64,000 bases of DNA from Gloeophyllum trabeum ATCC 11539 (taxonomy: Eukaryota; Basidiomycota; Agaricomycetes; Gloeophyllales; Gloeophyllaceae): positions 155,629 through 219,628 of the forward strand of contig NW_006920418.1 of NCBI RefSeq assembly GCF_000344685.1, written 5' to 3'. The translations under genes were made by a program, and so were the position numbers. Below, piece after piece: positions 57,155 through 64,000 of the stretch; within the stretch, counting starts at the first letter, position 1, and every line of letters begins with the position of its first letter. The notes beneath the pieces were generated by a model that saw only the letters and a list, made by a program, of their open reading frames with translations, was not told the origin of the DNA and searched no databases.

Positions 57155-58760
57155 TTAACTCAGAGCATGATGATTGAGAAATCTCTGATTTCCGTTTTCC
57201 AAGACACCCATAACATTATTGTAGTTGCCTTCGTCGGGCATCTCGTATCCCGGGGGCGCATACGAACGCGGAGGCGCAGTCCCCGGCGGGGAAGAGGTAA
57301 CTATCTTCACCTGCTCGGAAAGCAAAGGCTGGTCTGTGTTTGAAGCAGGGACAAAACCCGGAGCGCGGAAGGGCAAGAGGACTATTTCATACTGAGACGC
57401 CATTCGAGTGCGATTGAATCAGCAGGGGAAGACATGGGACCTCTCAAGGAACTGACTGACGGTAATGGACACAGTTGGGAAATTGAATGTCGGTGTGGAT
57501 GCATGTTTGACCTCAATTTCTCCTTGCAGCGTTCTCTTAAATGTTGTCTCTGAGCTTCCTGCGCCCTCTAAGGCAGCGTCGTCTATTCTCCAAACAAGAG
57601 CCCTACTAGAGCTTGTTTTGAAGGTGTTGTCACTCCTTGACTTACTGCCGGGGGATACGGCCATTACTGATCGAACCAGGAAAATTCTGCTGGCACCGTG
57701 GCTGCATAGGAGGTCGATAGCCTGTTGGTCCTGGCCGGATAATGTGAGAAAGAGATGAACGCGGCTTCCTACGGCGTACGTCAACTGTCGCCGAGCCGTC
57801 AGCGTCCAGGCGAGCCATCGGAGCTCATAGTAAACTTACTGGCACTGAAAGAGCTAACTGACAAGGAGACGTATAATTAGAGGGATGAATCTTCGCATAC
57901 GCACGTCTCTGACCTGGCATTGGATTTCTACTTCTCTTGAACCGAAGAGCGTACCCTTCATTGGGATTCTTGGTAACACTTTCCATCCTTCAGGGTCAAC
58001 GTCAGGACCGGGCAATGGGGCTCCGGCAGCGTATGCCTTTTGCCTATGGGATGAAGGGACTTCCCCGGTGCTTTGTGGTATAAACCCGATTGTCTGAGTA
58101 AGGCTAAGTAAGTGATTAGTATTGAGTGAGGCCGCACACTGATGGAGACACAATCTTACATTGACTGCGCTCGTAAAAGCCCTCGCTTCACTCGCACGAC
58201 GATCTTGTAATCGATATACACAGGGCTTGCTCTTTCGGAGAAAGTAGGTGGAAGTCGATATTTCTCTCCGGGCCTGCCATTATATTTTGAAGCCACAGGA
58301 AGTTCACTAGGTATGGTGATAGAGAATGGCCACGAGTTTTGTCCGCGAAGTGGGCCATCATTGGCGGTTGACGCCCACAAGAGCTGTTCCTCAGTTAGGA
58401 AACGAACTTCCTCTTGGCCCACGGAGGTCGTTCCACCCAGAAGCTGGAGGGTAACTGGGTGTAAGAAGGTTGTCTCATGAATGTTGAAGCAGAGCTACGA
58501 ACCGCTACTGCTACGGACTTGATACCGTCGGGCTTGTCCAGTTCTACCTCTACTGTGCCAGTAATGGCGTCTCCGTCATTGAATATAGGCAGTGATCGTG
58601 TGCTCGCTGCACGGCTATTCTTGATAATGAGATTCAGCCACTTCTTCCCCTTGCTCTCGAGCGAACACTCGTGTGAGGGGGCTCCCCCAGGCCCGTCAGA
58701 CCGAATTTGAAGGTTGGAGTCTTCCCTCGTATAACTCGGCAAAGCATCGTCCACGACCAT
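57155..58760 (-). CDS. Arrestin-like (alpha-arrestin fold) protein, 444 aa
   Basis: Six exons: 58499-58760, 58160-58454, 57901-58103, 57840-57853, 57461-57784 and 57155-57391; 1335 nt. The start MVVDDALPSYTRE is preferred over an in-frame upstream ATG. The arrestin N-domain has NDGDAITGTVEVEL and GQNSWPFSITIPSEL; the C-domain has PDVDPEGWKVLPRI, RIPMKGTLFGSREVEIQCQV and VGSRVHLFLTLSGQD. It ends YEIVLLPFRA and a Pro-rich APPRSYAPPGYE, a possible PY-like segment. In fungi such proteins are adaptors linking ubiquitin ligases to membrane cargo; that is by analogy. The 44-bp intron 1 is uncertain, because the intron frame also reads HETTFLHPVTL, which looks coding. Exon 4 is only 14 nt. Confidence 0.85.
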
Positions 58761-59788
58761 GTCGATAGACAGGTGGTAGGTATATGGGACTGCGGAGTAG
58801 AGAAGCACTAGTGCTTCCGGGATCATGAACCTGATCTAAAACCCTGGTACCTGGCGCTGCTAGCCTATAGGACATCAGCGATAATGAGAGTTATCTACCG
58901 GAAATAGACGTTTCGACCATCGCATGGCCCGGGCACACAACGCGTACAGTATGGGGTGCTCAGGGTAAGCATTTCATAAAGCACAAGCCTTGCCTCACTG
59001 TTATAGGAATGTGTAGATAGAGCACTGTGAGGCTCGAACTGGCCCAGGGTAGACATAATATTGGATATCAACGCTAGGCATACGAAGCCTATCATTCCGG
59101 AGCCTTGTTCAGTCCTGACAGAAGGTGCAAGGCGTCCGGTAAGTCATAATCAGGGCTCATTTCCAATAACGAGAAGAGTAAGTAGGCCGTATCTTCGCAC
59201 ATCGACTCCAGAGGTATGACACTTCCTCCGCACTCCTCAGCGTCGCAGCTGGTGCGTTACGTACGACTAGACCAGCAGGGTGCCATCTCCGTCTATTACC
59301 TCTGATAACAGTTATGTAGCGAGAACAAAGGCAGAGTCCCCGGCTGCTACGAACCGCGGCTTCAAGGCGAAGATGATTGAACCGTTTGTACCGGAGAGGC
59401 GGGACCGATTCTCTCTGAAATCAAATCAGTCTTCTGAAGCCGAGACTTACCTGATGGCCAGACGTAGCATTGGCAACAAGAGCGCAAGAGGACAGTCTCG
59501 AGCCAAGGCCAAGGCCAGGTACGATGAAGCCGCACGGCAATCGCATGCTTAGATTCGCGTGCCGATATGTCCGGGACAGCCAACAGGTTATGAAGAGACA
59601 CAAAGGAGAATGTGGCCAAAAAACTGTGCTGTATTAGGCGTGGTGACAACAGCCCTACGGCGCCTCAAGGCGGCAAGGATCAAGTAGATCAATGATTCGT
59701 AACCCAGATATTGGACTTCTGGAAGCGGAGTGTTGCCCTTGCAGAGACATACATTGAAGGAAGTGTGAGCATACGGATTATACTCAAA
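58761..59788. other. Intergenic, 1.0 kb
   Basis: Promoter of the arrestin-like gene and 3' flank of KU70. A 90-codon plus frame at 59280-59552 (Arg/Lys/Ser-rich) has no recognised domain and no splice partner. Confidence 0.4.
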
Positions 59789-62706
59789 TCATGGATGGGA
59801 ATCGAGCCATTCTGCGACCCTATCTATCAATTCACCCTTCTTACCAGAGACAGGTAAGCTTTTGCTCTTGCAGAACTCCTTGAGCTGATCCACTCGGAGC
59901 TGCAATGATACATCATTTGATGTTCATCAGTGTTAGGCATGTTCCGGTCCCGGAATACTTACTTTGCTCAGAGTTCCAGACTCGTATTTCGACCGAATTT
60001 CCGCTTCTCCAACGCTGATGTCCTGAGAGGAGATGAAACTTTAGTTCACATCCCATCATCAAGGGGAAGAGAAGTTGGAGGTCAAAGAAACCGTGTCACT
60101 CACAGCCTTGCGCTTTGACCCGGTTGTGGCAATTGTTATGTGCGATGATTCATCATTTACGAGTGCGAGCTTCCAATCTTTCATGAGCGGACCGGCTCGC
60201 TGTAGCGATTCAACTGGGTCAGAAGATGACCTAATAAGTCAGTTTTACAAAGAATTACCTTGTGGATCATATCATACTTCGGAATTGTCAAGTCCTCGAA
60301 TGTCTCTGGGTCATATTCTTCTCTGAACGCGCTTGCCTCCAGCTGGGCGTTATGGTACGCCAACGCTGAGGACAAATAATAAGTCATGAGCCTCCGTAGT
60401 TCAAGCGCGGACGAACCGGGATTTGGGTAAGCATCTGGGGGGTAAGTACCGTTCTTCACAGACAACTTATGTATCCAGGCTTTAGCCGCATCTCTGATAT
60501 CTTCCGGTGCTAACCAGATGCAGGTAATGGTAAATTCCCGAAATAAGGAAGAGAGGAACGTACTGCGCAAGGCTTCGTCTATGGGCGCAGCTCTGATATC
60601 ATCCGCAAAGGGCAGCGGGATGAGGTGAAATCCGGAGGGCTCCATCCAACCCGTCTCGTCTGGTTTCTCCTCCTAAAGTTCGGAAGTATCAAGAAAACTT
60701 CTTTTCGGCAGAAAAGCCGGCAGAGGGCATACTTACTTGCGGAAGCAATGCGCAAAAGATGGGTGATGAATTTCGCCGCAGCAAGGCCAGTGCTAGACCA
60801 ATCTTGTCCTTCTTAATCATAGACTTCAACAAAGCGGCGAACGTCCGTTTACTTCCGGAATATGTCTGCCTGCTACATTAGTGGAAATGTACTATCAATG
60901 GAATGGGAAACATCACCATTTCATCGGGATACACGAAAGTCGAGTGCTTGACATTATCCTCAAAAAGCAACTCCGATCTGTCCTTGAAGCCGAGCAGCTT
61001 TATTCCTGAGAGTGAGAGGTCAGGACAATCGAAAATGAAACGGGAATGTAACTGGATTCAACGATATCTACCTGGCTCCAAGCCCAATGTGCGAAACGTC
61101 TTCACTTCCTCTGCGGTATAAAATACCTGCACATAGTAAGCCAGGAAGCCCCACGGGAGAATGTACGGCATGCTCACCCGACAGCCAACTGGAACGAGGC
61201 GACCCCCGGCTTCATTTTCATCAGGATTACCGCCCAGTGTCATACCGTAGAGGATCTCAGGCTTTGGCACTTCTTCTGGTTCGTCCTACGTGAAATTGGT
61301 TTGCGCTGAGGTATGCAAAAGCAAAAACGGACGTTCGAACGTACGATATCGGTCACATCGGCGTAGACCGTCCGTGATTCAGCCACCTCCATCTTCTCCC
61401 CCAGATCAACAAAATATCTATACGATCCTTTCGTCTGTTCTGTTACTAGCCCATACCTTTAATCATGAAATTAGGGATGCGCGGCCAGCTACATGAATTC
61501 CTTCACCGACCCTTTGACGCCAATGACAAACCCGTCGGCAAGCTGGAAAGGCACATTAAATAGCGAGCGTTTCGGTACTTCATATATTCGCATCTGGGAG
61601 ATCAGGTCTTCTATTCGAGTAATGGAGATCGACTCGGGCAGCACAGAAGCAGGCGAGTCGGGGTCGTCATCTGCATCTTCAAGGTTCGTGGGCAGCAAGA
61701 CGGACTGCGAGGCTTCAATTAACGTTGAAACAGATAGGGACCTCTGACACTCACAGAGTAGAACTTGCTCGTGTCAAAGGGCTTTTCTTCCGTACTGATA
61801 AAGAAAGGCTCCACGTTGACCCCCGCTTGCGTGAGATCCTAGGGAAGCGTCAGAGTTTGCAGAACAGGGATATGACTATCCGCACAAGCAGTGTTGTCTG
61901 TGCGGAGGTCAGGAGTCTCTGCCCTCCGATGCCAGGATGTGGATTGTCCTCGTCTGTGATCAGGAACACACGCTTTGTCGCGGTTTTCGGTGCTCTAGCA
62001 GCATTTCATATTTCATGTGGGTTACCAGAATAGAGGGAAAGAAGACCTGCTAACCCATCACGTAGTACCCAATTGCAACTGGTGAATACGTCTCCCATAG
62101 GTACTCGCTTCCCCGTTAGGGGAGGGAATGTTTCACGCAAGTACTCGGGATCCTCTCTGGCAGCTGCAAAGACCATTCAGAATGTGTCAGACCTTGCAGA
62201 TAGTACGCAGACCATCGAGCAATTGCATGAGTTCTAAGACCTTTGGTGCGCTGATTTGTGCAATAGGCTGATAGACAAAGTTATTGTGTTTGATCTCAGA
62301 CCCCTGAGAGGTAGACTCGTTTCTTCTGGTCTATTCGTCGAAGAGAGACCAATGAGTGGAAGTCAGTAGAAGCTACCGTAGACATTACAGTGTTGAACAG
62401 CATAATCCCGACCGAATCGTTCGGGCCGACAAGGACCTTACGCTTCTGGATCTGCATCGCAGCTTCCAGGGCGGAGTACAAATGACATGTTTTCGTGTCT
62501 TCGTACTTCGGGTCGTCATAACTCTCAAGCATAGACTCAGAGCAGTCTATACAAAATAGGATAACATCTTTTTTGCCCTCGAGCCACTACCGGAAGGAAT
62601 CGCGTCATAGTCGAGACAAGGAACGGGCGGAATGATTTACCGATGTGTCCTGCAGCTCGTCTTCGTCGTCTTCGTCAATCTTATTCCAGTCGTCAAATGG
62701 AGCCAT
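59789..62706 (-). CDS. KU70: KU70 DNA end-binding subunit, about 652 aa
   Basis: About 18 exons; the first is 62641-62706 and the second starts at 62586. MAPFDDWNKIDEDDEDELQD is followed by the Ku N-terminal vWA-like domain (KKDVILFCIDCSESM, YQPIAQISAPKVLELMQLL, LTGKRVPMGDVFTSCNWVLR, KRVFLITDEDNPHPG). The core beta-barrel has GVKGYGLVTEQTKGSYRYF, YTAEEVKTFRTLGLEPG and FALLKSMIKKD-type blocks. The C-terminal arm has ALAYHNAQLEASAFREEYDP, and the SAP domain LRVDQLKEFCKSKSLPVSGK closes the protein. Ku70 pairs with Ku80, binds broken DNA ends and starts non-homologous end joining. Two ACGCGT sites lie upstream; the gene is divergent from PTPA. Confidence 0.95.
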
Positions 62707-62786
62707 CCTTCTACTAGACCTGATGTGAAAACCAAAAGTATAGGGCGAAGGCGGAGTGGCAAGTTCGGTGCTAAAGGCGACGCGCT

Positions 62787-62809
62787 ACGCGTGGAGTTCG
62801 GCAACGCGT
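62787..62809. promoter_or_regulatory. Paired MCB-type sites (ACGCGT) upstream of KU70
   Basis: ACGCGT at 62787-62792 and 62804-62809, 81 and 98 bp upstream of the KU70 ATG, in the 252-bp divergent spacer shared with PTPA. The arrangement is like that before HUS1. The role as a G1/S element is inferred. Confidence 0.45.
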
Positions 62810-62958
62810 GACCCGTAACAGTGTCACGGGGTAAGTAGGTTGGAATTCGTCGGAGTCGGGCCACCCTCCCTAGTTTGCCTTGTAGTGCAAGCCAGTACTG
62901 GCAGTGCGTTCGTCCGGAAGGTACTGACCACCCCGAATTCTTGCCTCCGAATATCAGG

Positions 62959-64000
62959 ATGGCTGCATCGCAGTTGTCTGAGCTGCGCGAAATCACCATT
63001 TCCGACATCAAACAGATATCCTCACCGCCGACGCTCAAGATACGCACCGATCACGATGTGGAAGTATGGAAGATGACCCGTGGATACCGAGATTATGGAA
63101 TCTTTTTGCGCAGGCTCAGCGACTCTGTCGTGGGGACCTTTCTCCCATGGGAGCCTGAGTCCGTGAGCCAGGTGGCTTCGCCGGTCTTCTGAACTTTGTC
63201 TTGAACTCGCTAGCTTATACCATTTTCCCCCGACAGGCAATCACCAGCCTCACAGCGCTTCTAGACAAGTTGGACTCGTTGATTGACGAGATCCCTCCGT
63301 TACTGACTCCACAACGGTTTGGTAACCTCGCGTTCCGGACGTGGGGCAAGCGCTTAGAGGAGGTACGCAAGGTTGCCCCTTGGAGATATTGAGTTAACAC
63401 CCGTATTATTAGGAAGCAGACTCGCTACTGTCGTCACTGCTTCCCTCACATTTATCAATTGCAGTACCGTTAATTAAACCGTATTTCCTGACATCCTTCG
63501 GACACTTTGTCCGGATGGACTACGGCACAGGTCACGAGACGTCGTTCGGGCTGTTTCTACTGTGCCTTACCCTTGTTCGGTTTCTGCACCCGAATCCAGA
63601 TGAAGAGCGGCAGATAGTCCTGATCCTCTTCGTGCGATATCTCAGACTCTGCTGGCGCTTACAAGACGTATACAAGCTGGAGCCGGCCGGCAGCCACGGG
63701 GTCTGGGGATTGGACGACTACAGCTTCCTCGGATACATATTTGGCAGTGCCCAGCTACGAGGTAAGTCTCTCCTTGAAATTACAGGTACATGAGCTCGGC
63801 CAATGTACCCTAGACCAAAGCGAAATCCCGGTCTCTGCCATTCTCAGACGTCCCTTACCGCCCACGAATCTCTACTTTATGCAAATCACGCGGATTCACC
63901 AGGTTAAGCATGGTCCATTCCACGAGCACTCGTCGCAGCTACATGCCATCGCAGTCGGCGTGCCTAATTGGGGCAAGGTAAACTCCGGATTGTTCAAGAT
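62959..64000 (+). CDS. PTPA: PTPA, PP2A activator / prolyl isomerase, 5' part
   Basis: Exons so far: 62959-63171, 63237-63362, 63413-63761 and 63814 onward, cut by the window edge. About 250 residues are visible. MAASQLSELREITISDIKQI is followed by DVEVWKMTRGYRDYGIFLRR, FGNLAFRTWGKRLEE, then the hallmark VRMDYGTGHETSFGLFLLCL, YKLEPAGSHGVWGLDDYSFL and HEHSSQLHAIAVGVPNWGKV. These include the peptide- and ATP-binding loops of PTPA (yeast Rrd1/Rrd2). It activates protein phosphatase 2A and acts as a peptidyl-prolyl isomerase. The C-terminal third lies outside the window. Confidence 0.95.

Noticed and set aside
1..64000. CRISPR arrays, operons, bacterial promoters or Shine-Dalgarno sites
   Set aside because: The window is eukaryotic with spliced genes; no spaced identical short repeats of CRISPR type were seen.

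Overview
The window is nuclear DNA of a filamentous basidiomycete, most likely an Agaricomycete and plausibly a wood or litter decayer. Nearly every gene is split by many introns of about 45-75 bp with fungal GT..AG borders and CTRAY-like branch sites. Several genes carry basidiomycete-type families (small multi-pass membrane proteins, Zn2Cys6 regulators, PTPA, SLM1-like BAR-PH). Secreted GH12, GH79, FAD-oxidase and aspartic protease genes fit a decay lifestyle; the species itself cannot be read from the sequence. Gene models were built by hand: intron phases were chosen so that domains stay in frame, and most models close to an exact multiple of three.

Layout, left to right. 0-3 kb: a diverged 0.2 kb direct repeat and an unrecognised three-exon gene. 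3-6 kb: a 12-exon Zn2Cys6 regulator. 6-9.2 kb: gene-poor sequence with a 94-nt hairpin and a decayed membrane-protein gene. 9.2-21.3 kb: a dense block with a GH12 endoglucanase, PHO88/SND3 divergent from an SLM1-like gene, HUS1 divergent from a Maf-type pyrophosphatase, and an XlnR-like regulator. 21.6-25 kb: a pogo-like MITE and a CpG-depleted island with a broken retroelement ORF. 25-33.5 kb: a secreted duplicated Cys-rich protein, a flavin-reductase-like protein, membrane-protein paralogue A, and a RING protein. 35-46 kb: ERV41/ERGIC-type cargo receptor, secreted FAD-linked oxidase, a small TUDOR-like protein, membrane-protein paralogue B, and ATP synthase subunit g. 48-53 kb: GH79 glycosidase and pepsin-like aspartic protease. 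53.5-55.5 kb: three tandem mini-genes for secreted six-cysteine peptides. 55.8-56.3 kb: two adjacent MITEs. 57-64 kb: an arrestin-like protein, KU70, and PTPA running off the right edge.

Functional themes. Two DNA-damage genes (HUS1 and KU70) each head a divergent gene pair and each have two ACGCGT (MCB-type) sites a short distance upstream. The XlnR-like regulator and the hydrolases could belong to one biomass-degradation programme, but the sequence alone does not show regulation. The least explained item is the tandem family of 56-63 residue secreted peptides with the spacing C-x3-C-x6-C-x2-C-x-C-x4/6-C.
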